From Symbiodinium natans (taxonomy: Eukaryota > Sar > Dinophyceae > Suessiales > Symbiodiniaceae): a stretch of 64,000 bases of DNA. Below, in pieces: positions 11,739-24,037 of this stretch. Positions within the stretch are counted from its first letter, which is position 1; each line of letters opens with the position of its first letter. The notes beneath the pieces were generated by a model. That model was not told the origin of the DNA and did no database searches. It worked only from the letters and a program-made list of their open reading frames with translations. The position numbers and the translations under genes were made by a program. The stretch spans positions 821,001 through 885,000 of the forward strand of contig CAJNDS010000225.1 of assembly GCA_905221605.1 (NCBI GenBank), written 5' to 3'.

Positions 11739-12050
11739 CCCGGGGCTCAGGGGCATGGGCTGCGAAGATGTTGCGAGCTTCGTCGTAGCAGATGGCCGTG
11801 ACGAGCATGTCGCAAGACTGTGTGGGGGATTGGCGCAAGCTTGCCCGAAAAGCAAAGCCACTGAGCCGGGTGAGCTTGCCTCAGCCTGGTCCTTTTTGTC
11901 TGCCTTAAAGACGATCTGGAAACTCGTGGGGAACTTAACGGCAACAATCCTCAACGCCGAGCGCTCGCATTGAAACTTTCGAGATAGCCATGACCTGAAG
12001 CCCATTTTTTTCGGCACGTGACCTCAGCTCCAGCAGCTCCACCCCCCGAG

Positions 12051-12140
12051 GCTCCGAGGGCGCGGCCTCTTTGGCGGAAGCCCTGGGCCGGCTGCCGCAG
12101 CTCCAGGAGCTGCAGCTGGATTTGAGAAACAACCAGCTGG
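12051..12140 (+). CDS. LRR exon cassette A
   Basis: 90 nt, phase 1 in and 1 out, between CCCGAG| and a GC donor (|GCCCGG). Codes (G)SEGAASLAEALGRLPQLQ followed by the variable ELQLDLRNNQLG. Ribonuclease-inhibitor-type leucine-rich repeat: Leu at the conserved positions, variable residues on the beta-strand face. Being symmetrical, it can be skipped or repeated without a frameshift. Confidence 0.65.
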
Positions 12141-12373
12141 GCCCGGAGCCCCGGTCGGGGTTCGGAATGTAAGACACAGTAAGGGGACAGCTTGGGCTTT
12201 CTTTGTTTGCTCGCGAGTTCGTTGGCTGCTCTTGCGGCAACTCGTGTTCCCTTCGAGCTTTGGGTGACCCGTGACGGTTTGGCTCTCTTGCTCTTGCGAG
12301 GTTTCCCAAGTGGTAAGATTTTTAAAACAGTCCAGCAAGCACTCAACACCTCTCGAGACCTGGAGCCTTGCAC

Positions 12374-14850
12374 CGGTTCCTCTAGCATTCGCGGAGGGAT
12401 GATGGCAAAAATGGCCTTTGAAAAACCTGGGCCGGCCCCGTACGTGAGGGGAATGACCCGTTCGCACTCATGTTTTGGGAGGTTTTGGGAGTAGCTTACT
12501 GATCGTCTCCGTGGGCTTGCAGGTGCCGGAGCGGAAGACAAAGCCACTGTTTTCCTTGCCACATCTTTGTTTGTACTGTAGCGCAGTAAACAAGTCTCGA
12601 CAGCGGTCAGTAGAAAATAGCGGTGTCAGAGAAACAAGGGGTGCCGACAACAGCAAAAAGGTGCAGTCCAATCCACTAGCCGTAGACACTCTGCAACTGC
12701 AAACGACAACCAGCAACCAAATTCCATGGGGGGGGGGGGGGGCGGGTGTCATGCAATCACTGCCTGGGTCTCGCATAACCCAGGCCGAACCGATGATGTT
12801 TGCTTGTGGGACGCGGCGCACGCTCCACCTCACCTTATCCTTATACGCGTACTATGCCAACAAAACGACCCCGCCTCCCAAGCGCCCCCTTACACTGGGG
12901 GCCTTGGGGGCCTGGCATCTGCTTTTCAAGGCATGCCGCCTGAAATTTGAAACTTCGACCCAGTGGAGTTTTGGGTCGGTTTTGGGGGAGAGAGCAAACC
13001 CCACATCTCGAACCGAAAAGCAGTGCTTGCTTTCATGGAGTTTGGGGCCGGATTTTGTCTCCCCACCTTGCCCTCACAGCTGTGCAGCTGTGTTACGCCA
13101 TGTTTGCACCTGTTCTGGTTCAGACCTAGGTCGTCTTCAGGTCCAGGTGCTTGCTAGAAACACCTCCCATTCAAGGGCCATCACTTGTCTTCCAGCTTCT
13201 CAAACAAAGGCTGCTTGTTCGGGCTCCTCCACTTAAGAACTTTAAAGCAGGTACACGCCCTGTGCTGCAAGTCTAGAGGTGAAACAACTTGAGCCGTGAA
13301 CCCATGACAGCTTCCCTGAAGTTTTTAAGTGTCGGCCACCATGCCAATTCATCTTGTACGCCAGGGTGGGACCTGGGAGGAATGCGTTGCGTTGATGCCA
13401 GGGCCAGCAATATGTTTTAAAGATTCGGGACTTGTCGTGTGCGATGAAATCGCCAATTTCGATGGTTGGGTTTGGGCAAAGGGCACGTTCCAGTCTCGGA
13501 AGCTTGTTTGTTGTGCTGCGTGCTGCCGTTGCCTTTAACCTCGATATAGAAAGCGCAGGTGCCGAAAAATCGAGGTTTTATTTCAGTCTTAGAGTTCTGA
13601 ACTATCCTCAAGACCGAACCCTCGTGGGCTCTCTTGTGCTGACCCGAAGCCTCCTGGAAGCCTTCAACTTTTGTGCTCGAAACCTTGAGCCCGGGGCCGG
13701 TGCCTTTGTGAGCATTCGCGCGCAAACAGCATGTATAGATGTGGGTGGCTTGCGCGGGTGATGTCTTGGAACATGTCAAGGCCACTTGTCCACCACCTTT
13801 TCAGACAAAGCCGGTTTCGGGGACTCCGTCAGTGTAAAGCAGCAGTGCCGATCGGAGCTTGCACTCTTCAGGTGGGACTTGAACATTTTGAACTTGGAAC
13901 CCTGTATCTGGTGGACGGGGGTCGTAGTTTCTGAGCCCCGGGCATGTTTCAGGAGTATCCGTGGGCCAGGGCTACAGGGAGTCGCATATTATAGTCGCGC
14001 CCTGTACTGGCCAGCGAGTATAGGCTTCACGTAGGTTTCGCCGGGGTGGGGGGAATGCGTTGAGGTCAGGGCCTGCAATTGTTTTAAACGAATTCCTTAG
14101 GGAGGGCTTGCCGTGGGCCACGGCGATGAAATCGCAAAGTTTTGGAAGTTTCGGTGCGGGCAACGGGCGAGCGGCAGTATTCAGAAGGTGTGCTTGTTGT
14201 TCGCTGCGTGCTGCCGCAGCCTCCTACCCCCATGCATGGGAGCCCAGGCGCCCCCAAAAAACCCAAAAAAGCAGTGGGTTTCTGTTACTGCTTGTTCATA
14301 CGAAACTCTTTGCACCCCCTAGAAACCTTAAGAAAAATAGACCCCCCCTCCCCGTCTTAATCGATTCTTTCTCCCCCTATTTAGGGGGGATCGGGCTGCC
14401 TTTAAGGCTCCAGGCCGGGCAGTCTTGGGCTTACGGCCTTCAGCCCCTACAGTCTGCTGGCTTAAGGCTACAGGCCCTGGAGCCAGGGTTTCTTAAGTAA
14501 GGCAGGGGCTTATAATTGAGTTCCGGGCTTGGGGTTTTGTTTATACAGATGAGGACAACATTACGGGTGATTCCACTTCAGCACAATTTTGTTGGAGCGT
14601 TGTCAGATCTTTTGAGGCTGAGCCTTAGGTTTGTGCTTAACGCCGAACACTCGCGCACAACATTATAGCCCTGACCTGATGCCCCCTTTTTGCGGCACGT
14701 CAACTTCAGCTCCAGCAGCTCCACCCTGAGGCAGCGAGGGCGGGGCCTCTTTGGCGGAAGCCTTGGGCCGGCTGCCGCAGCTCCAGCAGCTGATGCTGGG
14801 TTTCAGCAACAACCAGCTGGGCCCGGAGCCCCGGTCGGGGTTCGAATTGA
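12374..14850 (+). repeat. segmental duplication unit 1 (contains cassette B)
   Basis: About 2.4 kb repeated at 18327-20670 with small indels, beginning at ACCGGTTCCTCTAGCATTCG. It carries a poly-G run (12727), a ~60-bp dispersed motif (CATCTCGAACCGAAAAGC, about 13000) and intron DNA only, apart from cassette B. Confidence 0.85.
14731..14820 (+). CDS. LRR exon cassette B
   Basis: Same 90-nt frame and borders as cassette A; variable part QLMLGFSNNQLG. Leading codon AGC instead of TCC, a GCG to GGG change and one silent CTG to TTG change in the constant part. Confidence 0.65.
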
Positions 14851-15084
14851 AGACAAGTTCAGGAAAACTTTGGTTTTTTGTTGTCCGACAAAGTCAAAAA
14901 GTGAGGTCCAATCCCAAAAGCCGACCTAGTCGTAGGCACGGCAAACTGCAAACACACAAATCTGTCAGCAGAGAGGCCATTCATTCGACAGCCAAGAATG
15001 ATTCCAGGGGGGCCTGGTGCATGCCGAATCACTGAGGTTTGTGCTTGGCTCCCACCTCTGATATGCTGGTGCTTGTACTGTGCC

Positions 15085-15440
15085 AAAAAAGAACCCCCCT
15101 TTAAGACTCTTTTGTTGTTTGTTTGCGAGTTCGTCGGCCACTCTTCCCGGCCACCATCGTGGTCCTCTTCGATCTTTGCCGGTGAGAAAAGGCAACTCCC
15201 ACAGATCCGTGGGGTGATTGCCTCTCTTGCTTTTTCCGAGGCTCCTCAGAAGTAACCTAGTCTTCCAAGAGTCCTGGAAGCAATGCTCACTCACGAAATG
15301 GGCCTCGGCCCAATGCCTCTACGAGCATTCGCAGGGTGGAGGCAAGGAAGAGGGCATGTGAAAACCCTGAGCCGGCCACGTGAGGGGAATGACCCGTTCG
15401 CACTCAAACTCAAAGCCGCAAGCCGCAACTTGGATGCTCT
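15085..15440 (+). repeat. post-cassette intron block P, copy 1
   Basis: Shared with 16680-17040 and, shortened, with 20690-20920; begins near TTTGTTGTTTGTTTGCGAGT. It always follows an LRR cassette. Confidence 0.75.
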
Positions 15441-15461
15441 TCCAAAGAATGGTTTGCAGTG

Positions 15462-16140
15462 ATGTTGTGGGTTTCTGCAGACCTTGAGAAAGAAGAGGTG
15501 CCGACAAATCCCGTGAGACCTCCCAGAGCTTTTTGGAGCGTTTTAACTTTAGGGTGTCTCAGGGGCTTTTGGGGCCTTTGGGGGGCCTGTTGGTGCCTTT
15601 CAAGCTCTTGAGGCCAAAATCCCGAGAGGAAATAGACTACTCCGAAATAGAAATTCTGCTCGTCTATTTCGCGTGAGACCTCCCGGGGCCTTTTGGGTCT
15701 GAAGTCTTCTGGCCATGGAGCACAGGCCCTAAACAAATCTTCGAAGCAGGAAGCAGGTCCCACAGGTGAAGGGTCAAGGGTTTAGGGTTACCCCCCCCCC
15801 TCTCCCACAGTCCACTGCAATGGCTCTTCTGAGATGTTTAGGGTTTAGGGTGAAGGGTAAAGGGTTTAGGTTTAGGGTGAAGGGTTTAGGGTGAGGGGTA
15901 CAGGGTTTAGGGCTTAGGGTGAAGGGTAAAGTGTTTAGGGTGAAGGGTAAAGGGTTTAGGGTTTAGGGTTCAGGGTCTAAGTATCTGCTAAGTATGTACC
16001 CCCGCCTCCCCCCTCCAACAGTCCGCTGCGATGGCCCTTCTAAGATGTTGAATGGCAACCTCGTCGATGCCAGAAAGAGGTACATAAAGAGAGGTACATG
16101 ATTCACTCTCCTCCTTGACCATTACGTGTCCATGTCTGCC
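15462..16140 (+). repeat. telomere-like intron block T, copy 1
   Basis: About 670 bp, repeated at 17462-18125 and 20935-21605. Its second half is a degenerate telomere-like array (TTTAGGG mixed with GGGTGAAGGGTAAAG) at about 15785-15985. Its first half holds an antisense open frame kept in all three copies (about 15410-15763 and equivalents); recent copying explains that without selection. Confidence 0.8.
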
Positions 16141-16548
16141 GGCTTTGGGGGCGAGGTAAAGCAAACCCCGCATCTAAAAGTGTGAGGTTTGCTGCGAGTG
16201 GCAGCCCAGCTGTTTGTGTGTACGACCCCGAGAAACCTGAAGACTGAATCATGACTGACCCTCTGGGTGACTCCCAGGCCTTGAACCCCTGTGACTACCA
16301 GAAACTTGGCCCGAAACCGCGCCCCGCAAGGCCGCGCGCGTTTCTACAGACAGCTGGTTTCTAAATCGGAAGAGACCGCTTCAGCTATGAACCGTTTGTG
16401 AAGACCCAACACCCCAGGGACCAAATTAAATGATGAACGCGGAAAAAACCTTGTTTCTAAACTGGAAGAAACCAGCTTAGCTATGTAGCCCTGACCTGAT
16501 GCCCCCTTTTCCGGCACGTGACCTCAGCTCCAGCAGCTCCACCCTGAG

Positions 16549-16638
16549 GCAGCGAGGGCGCGGCCTCTTTGGCGGAAGCCCTGGGCCGGCTGCCGCAGCT
16601 CCAGCAGCTGGAGCTGAATTTGCGAAGCAACCAGCTGG
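16549..16638 (+). CDS. LRR exon cassette C
   Basis: 90 nt, phase 1-1; variable part QLELNLRSNQLG. Flanks identical to the other copies, including 24 nt of intron after the donor. Confidence 0.65.
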
Positions 16639-16679
16639 GCCCGGAGCCCCGGTCGGGGTTCGAATTGAAGACAATATAA

Positions 16680-17040
16680 GGAAAGCTTAGGTTTTTTGTT
16701 GTTTGTTTGCGAGTTCGTCGGCCACTCTTCCCGGCCACCATCGTGGTCCTCTTCGATCTTCTGCCCGGTGAGAAAAGGCAACTCCCATAGATCCGTGGGG
16801 TGATTGCCTCTCTTGCTTTGTGCGAGGCTCCTCAGGTGGTAACTTACGTAGTCTTCTAAGAGTCCTGGAAGCAATGCTCACTCTCGAAATGGGCCTCGGC
16901 CCAGTGCCTCTACGAGCATTCGCAGAGGGTGGAGGCAAGGAACGGGCATGTGAAAACCCTGAGCCGGCCACGTGAGGGGAATGACCCGTTCGCACTCAAA
17001 CTCAAAGCCGCAAGCCGCATCTTGGATGCTCTTTCAAAGA
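16680..17040 (+). repeat. post-cassette intron block P, copy 2
   Basis: Follows cassette C. Nearly identical to 15100-15440, with a few indels (GAGAAAAGGCAACTCCCA, CGTTCGCACTCAAACTCAAA). Confidence 0.75.
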
Positions 17041-17460
17041 ATGGTTTGTAGCTGGGTTGGTGTGGGAGCCCTAAAAACATCCTAAACACGCGTTTTGCTT
17101 TCGAAAAACCTCCAGAGAAGCCTCTTGGGACCCAGGAAAGGGAGCATCATGAGCATCAGCGGCCTCCCCCAGGTCGCGCAAAAACCCCCCTAAACACGCC
17201 GATTATACGTGCTTGAACGCTTGCGTGCCCACGAAACCCCCAAAAGCAAGACCCCGAATGCCTTTAAGGGCACTCGGGGTCCTGCTGTTCGGGTGTTTTG
17301 TAGGCATGAAGCCGTTCGAGCGCGTAAAATGAGCGATTTTAGGGGTGTTTTTACGTGAACCCACAAAACGCTAGGTATTTACGAGGTTTCCTCCTCTTGA
17401 GAACCACCCCCAAAAAAGCATCATGAGCATCAGCTGGGTCTTTGGGCCGTGGGCCCGAAG
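17041..17460. other. single-copy spacer in the LRR array
   Basis: Not found elsewhere in the window. It contains partial inverted similarity between 17085-17110 and 17320-17350 around AAACACGCGTTTT-like and GTGTTTTTACG-like words. No supported exon. Confidence 0.4.
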
Positions 17461-17461
17461 G

Positions 17462-18125
17462 CCCTGCAGACCTTGAGAAAAAAGAGGTGCCGACAAATCC
17501 CGTGAGACCTCCCAGAGCCTTCTGGAGCGTTTTAACTCTAGGGTGTCTCAGGGGCTTTTGGGGCCTTTGGGGGGCCTGTTGGTGCCTTTCAAGCTCTTGA
17601 GGCCAAAATCCCGAGAGGAAATAGACTACTCCGAAATAGAAATTCTGCTCGTCTATTTCGCGTGAGACCTCCCGGGGCCTTTTGGGTCTGAAGTCTTCTG
17701 GCCATGGAGCACAGGCCCTAAACAAATCTTCGAAGCAGGAAGCAGGTCCCACAGGTGAAGGGTCAAGGGTTTAGGGTTACCCCCCCCCCCTCTCCCACAG
17801 TCCACTGCAATGTCTCTTCTGAGATGTTTAGGGTTTAGGGTGAAGGGTAAAGGGTTTAGGTTTAGGGTGAAGGGTTTAGGGTGAGGGGTACAGGGTTTAG
17901 GGCTTAGGGTGAAGGGTAAAGTGTTTAGGGTGAAGGGTAAAGGGTTTAGGGTTTAGGGTTCAGGGTCTAAGTATCTGCTAAGTATGTACCCCCCCTCCCC
18001 CCTCCAACAGTCCGCTGCGATGGCCCTTCTAAGATGTTGAATGGCAACCTCGTCGATGCCAGAAAGAGGTACATAAAGAGAGGTACATGATTCACTCTCC
18101 TCCTTGTCCATTACGTGTCCATGTC
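17462..18125 (+). repeat. telomere-like intron block T, copy 2
   Basis: Copy of 15462-16140, same orientation, differing by scattered substitutions. Confidence 0.8.
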
Positions 18126-18326
18126 TCACTCCCGAGACCCCAGCTGCTCGTAGAAGTGACGGCGGATCCCTAGACCCTAAACCTTGAGATGTGAAGGGTT
18201 TGCGGGGCTAAGAAAGCTATTCCAAATCTGTCAGCAGAGTGGCCAATCACTTGACGTCCAAAAATGATTCCAGGGGCGGCTCGTGCAGTCACTGCCTTCC
18301 TCGCATCCCATGCCGAACCATACCGG

Positions 18327-20670
18327 TTCCTCTAGCATTCGCGGAGGGATGATGGCAAAAATGGCCTTTGAAAAACCTGGGCCGGCCCCGTACGTGAGGG
18401 GAATGACCCGTTCGCACTCATGTTTTGGGAGGTTTTGGGAGTAGCTTACTGATCGTCTCCGTGGGCTTGCAGGTGCCGGAGCGGAAGACAAAGCCACTGT
18501 TTTCCTGGCCACATCTTGTTTGTACTGTAGCGCACTAAACAAGTCTCGACAGCGGTCAGTAGAAAATAGCGTTGTCAGAGAAACAAAGGGTGCCGACAAC
18601 AGCAAAAACGTGCAGTCCAATCCACTTGCTGTAGACACTCTGCAACTGCAAACGACACCCAGCAACCAAATTCCATGGGGGGGGGGGGGGGGGGGTGTCA
18701 TGCAGTCACTGCCTGGGTCTCGCATAGCCCAAGCCGAACCGATGATGTTTGCTTGTGGGACGCGGCGCACGCTCCACCTCACCTTATCCTTATACGTGTA
18801 CTATGCCAACAAAACGACCCCGCCTCCCAAGCGCCCCCTTACACTGGGGGTTTGGGGGCCTGGCATCTGCTTTTCAAGGCATGCCGCCTGAAATTTGAAG
18901 CTTCCCCGCATCTCGAACCGAGAAACAGTGCTTGCTTTCATGGAGTTTGGGGCCGGATTTTGTCTCCCCACCTTGCCCTCACAGCTGTGCAGCTGTGTTA
19001 CGCCATGTTTGCACCTGTTCTGGTTCAGACCTAGGTCGTCTTCAGGTCCAGGTGCTTGCTAGAAACACCTCCCATTCAAGGGCCATCACTTGTCTTCCAG
19101 AGCTTTAAAGCAGGTACATGCCCTGTGCTGCAAGTCTAGACGTGAAACAGCTTGAGCCGTGAACTCTGTATATATTTGGTTCCCATGACAGCTTCTTGTA
19201 CGCCAGGGTGGGACCTGGGAGGAATGCGTTGCGTTGATGTCAGGGCCTGCAATACGTTTTAAAGATTCGGGACTTGTCGTGTGCGATGAAATCGCCAGTT
19301 TCGATGATTGGGTTTGGGCAAAGGGCACGTTCCAGTCTCGGAAGCTTGTTTGTTGTGCTGCGTGCTGCTGTTGCCTCCAACCTCGATATAGAAAGCGCAG
19401 GTGCCGAAAATCCAGGTTTTATGAGTTCTGAACTATCCTCAAGACCGAACCCTCGTGGGCTCTCTTGTGCTGACCCGAAGCCTCCTGGAAGCCTTCAACT
19501 TTTGTGCTCGAAACCTTGAGCCCGGGGCCGGTGCCTTTGTGAGCGCGCAAAGAGCATGTATAGATGTGGGTGGCTTGCGCGGGTTATGTCTTGGAGCATG
19601 TCAAGGCCACTTGCCCACCACCTTTTCAGACAAAGCCGGTTTCGGGGGCTCCGTCAGTGTAAAGCAGCAGTGCCGATCGGAGCTTGCACTCTTCAGGTCA
19701 TGTTTCTGGAGTACCCGTGGGCCAGGGCTACAGGGAGTCGCATATTGTAGTCGCGCCCTGTACTGGCCAGTGAGTATAGGTTTCACGTAGGTTTCGCCGG
19801 GGTGGGGGGAATGCGTTGAGGTCAGGGCCTGCAATTGCTTTAAACGAATTCCTTAGGGAGGGCTTGTCGTGGGCCACGGCGATGAAATCGCAAAGTTTTG
19901 GAAGTTTCGGTGCGGGCAACGGGCGAGCGGCAGTATTCAGAAGGTTTGCTTGTTGTTCGCTGCGTGCTGCCGCAGCCTCCTACCCCCATGCGGGAGCCCA
20001 GGCGCCCCCAAAAAACCCAAAAAAGCAGTGGGTTTCTGTTACTGCTTGTTCATACGAAACTCTTTGCACCCCCTAGAAACCTTAAGAATGAAGAGTGACA
20101 CAATGTTGACCTCGTTTTGAAAAATCAAACCCCCCTCCCCGTCTTAATCGATTCTTTCTCCCCCTATTTAGGGGGGATCGGGCTGCCTTTAAGGCTCCAG
20201 GCCGGGCAGTCTTGGGCTTACGGCCTTCAGCCCCTACAGTCTGCTGGCTTAAGGCTACAGGCCCTGGAGCCAGGGTTTCTTAAGTAAGGCAGGGGCTTAT
20301 AATTGAGTTCCGGGCTTGGGGTTTTGTTTATACAGATGAGGACAACATTACGGGTGATTCCACTTCAGCACAATTTTGTTGGAGCGTTGTCAGATCTTTT
20401 GAGGCTGAGCCTTAGGTTTGTGCTTAACGCCGAACACTCGCGCACAACATTATAGCCCTGACCTGATGCCCCCCCCCCCCCCCCCCGCTTTTTTTCGGCA
20501 CGTCAACTTCAGCTCCAGCAGCTCCACCCCCGAGGCCCCGAGGGCGCGGCCTCTTTGGCGGAAGCCCTGGGCCGGCTGCCGCAGCTCCAGCTCCTGGAGC
20601 TGGCTTTCGGCAAAAGCCGGCTGGGCCCGGAGCCCCGGTCGGGGTTCGAATTTAAGACAATATAAGACAA
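18327..20670 (+). repeat. segmental duplication unit 2 (contains cassette D)
   Basis: Copy of 12374-14850, same orientation. Deletions relative to copy 1 lie near 18900, 19100 and 19700. A poly-C run at 20469-20486 replaces the shorter C run of copy 1. Confidence 0.85.
20535..20624 (+). CDS. LRR exon cassette D
   Basis: 90 nt, phase 1-1; variable part LLELAFGKSRLG, the most divergent of the five (it alone has lost the NNQ/NQ motif). It lies at the end of the large duplicate of the region containing cassette B. Confidence 0.65.
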
Positions 20671-20934
20671 TATAAGGAAAGCTTTGGTTTTTTGTTGTTT
20701 GTTTGCGAGTTCGTCGGCCACTCTTCCCGGCCACCATCGTGGTCCTCTTCGATCTTCTGCCCGGTGAGAAAAGGCAACTCCCACAGATCCGTGAGGTGAT
20801 TGCCTCTTTTAGGAACAGGGCATGTGAAAACCCTCAGCCGGCCCTGTGAGGGGAATGACCCGTTCGCACTCAAACTCAAAGCCGCAAGCCGCATCTTGGA
20901 TGCTCTTTCAAAGAACGGTTTGTAGTGACATTGT

Positions 20935-21605
20935 GGGTTTCTGCAGACCTTGAGAAAAAAGAGGTGCCGACAAATCCCGTGAGACCTCCCAGAGCCTTTT
21001 GGAGCGTTTTAACTTTAGGGTGTCTCAGGGGCTTTTGGGGCCTTTGGGGGGCCTGTTGGTGCCTTTCAAGCTCTTGAGGCCAAAATCCCGAGAGGAAATA
21101 GACTACTCCGAAATGGAAATTCTGCTCGTCTATTTCGCGTGAGACCTCCCGGGGCCTTTTGGGTCTGAAGTCTTCTGGCCATGGAGCACAGGCCCTAAAC
21201 AAATCTTCGAAGCAGGAAGCAGGTCCCACAGGTGAAGGGTCAAGGGTTTAGGGTTACCCCCCCCCCTCTCCCACAGTCCACTGCAATGTCTCTTCTGAGA
21301 TGTTTAGGGTTTAGGGTGAAGGGTAAAGGGTTTAGGTTTAGGGTGAAGGGTTTAGGGTGAGGGGTACAGGGTTTAGGGCTTAGGCTGAAGGGTAAAGTGT
21401 TTAGGGTGAAGGGTAAAGGGTTTAGGGTTTAGGGTTCAGGGTCTAAGTATCTGCTAAGTATGTACCCCCCCTCCCCCCTCCAACAGTCCGCTGCGATGGC
21501 CCTTCTAAGATGTTGAATGGCAACCTCGTCGATGCCAGAAAGAGGTACATAAAGAGAGGTACATGATTCACTCTCCTCCTTGTCCATTACGTGTCCATGT
21601 CTCAC
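20935..21605 (+). repeat. telomere-like intron block T, copy 3
   Basis: Third copy of the block at 15462 and 17462. It continues into GATCCCTAGACCCTAAACC also present at 18165. Confidence 0.8.
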
Positions 21606-22199
21606 TCCCGAGACCCCGGCTGCTCGTAGAAGTGACGGCGGATCCCTAGACCCTAAACCGGGAAACCCTGAAAGCGGGGTTAAAGCCACAGTGGTGCGCG
21701 TGGACAGGAAAAAAATGGGACGGGGTTAAGATGTGAAGGGTTTGGGGGGCTAAGAAAGCTATTCCAAATCTGTCAGCAGATGCCAATCACTTGACATCCA
21801 AACATGATTCCAGGGGCGGCTCGTGCAGTCACTGCCTTCCTCGCATCCCATGTCCCATGCCGAACCACTGAGGTTTGTGAGGTTTGTCCTTTGCTCCCAC
21901 CTCACCTTGTATGCTTGTGCCTACAACACCTCTCGAGACCTGGAGCCGTGAGCCGGTGCCTCTAGCATTCGCGGAGGGATGGCGGCAAAAATGGCCTTTG
22001 AAAAGCCTGGGCCGGCCCCGTACGTGAGGGGAATGACCCGTTCGCACTCAAACGCAAAGTCGCAGGCCGCCGCATCTTGGACGCCCTTTCAAAGAATGGT
22101 TTTGGGATGTTTTGGGAGGTTTTGGGAGTAGCTTACTGATCGTCTGCGTGGGCTTGCAGGTGCCGGAGCGGTAGACAAAGCCATCTTGTTTATAGCATT

Positions 22200-22745
22200 T
22201 AGCAAGTCTCGACAGGAACAGTGTTGTCAGCATTTTTTGCGGAGCTTGAGACAAGAGGGGGTCCGCAAAACCTAAAAGTGCGGGCCGGGTGCCTGCACTT
22301 GCTTGAAAAGGCTTTCTTTAGGCAGTGCTTGTTGCGGCGTGCTGCCGGGCCCACCAAACGTCCATGGGTTTCTGTACTGTTTGTTTGTACGACGTGTCCC
22401 TCTGCCGAAAAAGAACCCTCCCTCCCACCCCCGCTTCCCAAGCGCCAGCCGAGAAGCGGGGAATGCTTTGAAGGAGTCTTGGGCCCCACACTTGGGAGAC
22501 AGCAAGCAAAATAAAGCAAACCCCGCATCTCGAGCCAAAAAGGAGGGCTTGCTGTGATGGAGTTTTTGGGGGCCGGCTTTGGGGGGCAAGGCAAACCTCG
22601 CATCTCGAACCGAAAAGCGGGGCTTGCTGCGAGTGGCAGCCCAGGTGCCCAAAGCAACGGTGGGTTGCTGTTTGTGTGTATGACCCCTATAAGCCTGAAG
22701 ACTGCATCATGGTTGACCCTCTGGGGGACTCCCAGGCCTTGAACC
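22200..22745. other. spacer with ~60-bp dispersed motif
   Basis: Mostly single-copy DNA. The motif around CATCTCGAACCGAAAAGC occurs near 22595, as a variant near 22525, and again near 13000 and 18908. Overlapping open frames on both strands come from this motif and are not supported as genes. Confidence 0.4.
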
Positions 22746-23147
22746 CCCGTGACTACCAGAAACTTGGCCCGAAACCGCGCCCCGCAAGGCCGCGCGCGTT
22801 TCTACAGACATCTGGTTTCTAAATCGGAAGAAACCGCTTCAGCTATGAACCGTTTGTGAAGACCCAACACCCCAGGGACCAAAGGATGAACGCGCAAAAA
22901 AATCTTGTTTCTAAACTGAAAGAAACCACCTCAGCCATGCATCATTGTAAAGACCAATACAAAGGGGCTCAAGGATGGACGCGCACGTTTCTAAAAAATC
23001 GCGTTTAAAAAAACTGGAAGAAGCCACCTTAGCTATGAATCGTTTGTGGCAAGTCAGCGCCGAACACTCGCGCACAACATTATAGCCCTGACCTGATGCC
23101 CCCTTTTTTCGGCACGTCAACTTCAGCTCCAGCAGCTCCACCCTGAG

Positions 23148-23237
23148 GCCCCGACGGCGCGGCCTCTTTGGCGGAAGCCCTGGGCCGGCTGCCGCAGCTC
23201 CAGGAGCTGACTCTGGATTTGGAAGACAACCAGCTGG
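23148..23237 (+). CDS. LRR exon cassette E
   Basis: 90 nt, phase 1-1; variable part ELTLDLEDNQLG. Last cassette of the array; no terminal exon of the gene was identified beyond it. Confidence 0.65.
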
Positions 23238-23474
23238 GCCCGGAGCCCCGGTCGGGGTTCGAATTTAAACGAAAGCTTACGTTTCTTGTGATGCCACTCT
23301 GCCGGCAACTGGTGCCCCTTCAATGGGTGATTAGGAAAGGCAACTCTATACGGGTGGTTTAAGTCTTGGAGTCCTGGAAGCAACGCTCATCACCGAACCC
23401 TCCTAGGCTTTCCTGCCCTGACCTGAACCCTTCCTCACAAAAAGAGCATAAAATCATGAAAAAGAAGTGAGTTC

Positions 23475-23579
23475 CCTCTTTGATTTGCTTGTACTCAGCC
23501 TCATCGTATTCCACTGGGTCGTTTAGGTCCATGAGCTGAGTGCACACATAGTCCAAACCAAAGTTATCATCTTCATCAT
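23475..23579 (-). CDS. exon of an unrecognised minus-strand gene
   Basis: 105 nt, phase 1-1, between an AG acceptor at 23581-23580 and a GA donor at 23474-23473. Reads DEDDNFGLDYVCTQLMDLND then PVEYDEAEYKQIKE: acidic and clearly protein-like. The acceptor is AG|A, unlike most here. Confidence 0.5.
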
Positions 23580-24037
23580 CTGAAGTTTACACAGAACCTT
23601 GTGTCACGAATGTATGAAAAAGGCTGCGCAGGAAAACTGTAACGAACATGTTCCAAAACTAAAAGGTTTATATCGTAGGCGGTAAGCCCGCCACCTTTGC
23701 GCTCGAGAGTTTGAGCCGGGGAACTCCGCCGCCGGCCTCGTGCTCTCCCTTCCCGGCCCGAGGCGACGACGCGAAAGCAGAACTCGATGCCAAGCTGCAG
23801 GTGTGGTGCGCTGGGGGCACCCGGGGATCGTGGATTTTTCGTAGGGGATGTTGTGCAACCAACGTCCAAGGTGACAAGACCCTAGGCTCCTCCCGACTTG
23901 CCCGTGTCCGTAGGCCCTGCCCGTGAAGAAGAAAAACATCTTCATGTGATCCTGAGAAGGCGCCCGGCTGGTTGCCCCAAAGTTGGTTCGTGAAACTGCC
24001 CAGAAGTGCAGCCCTCCTTACAAGAAATGTTAAATGC

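Noticed and set aside
15410-15763. Conserved antisense gene in block T (three copies)
   Set aside because: Conservation is explained by recent duplication; changes among copies show no coding bias and no splice signals were found.
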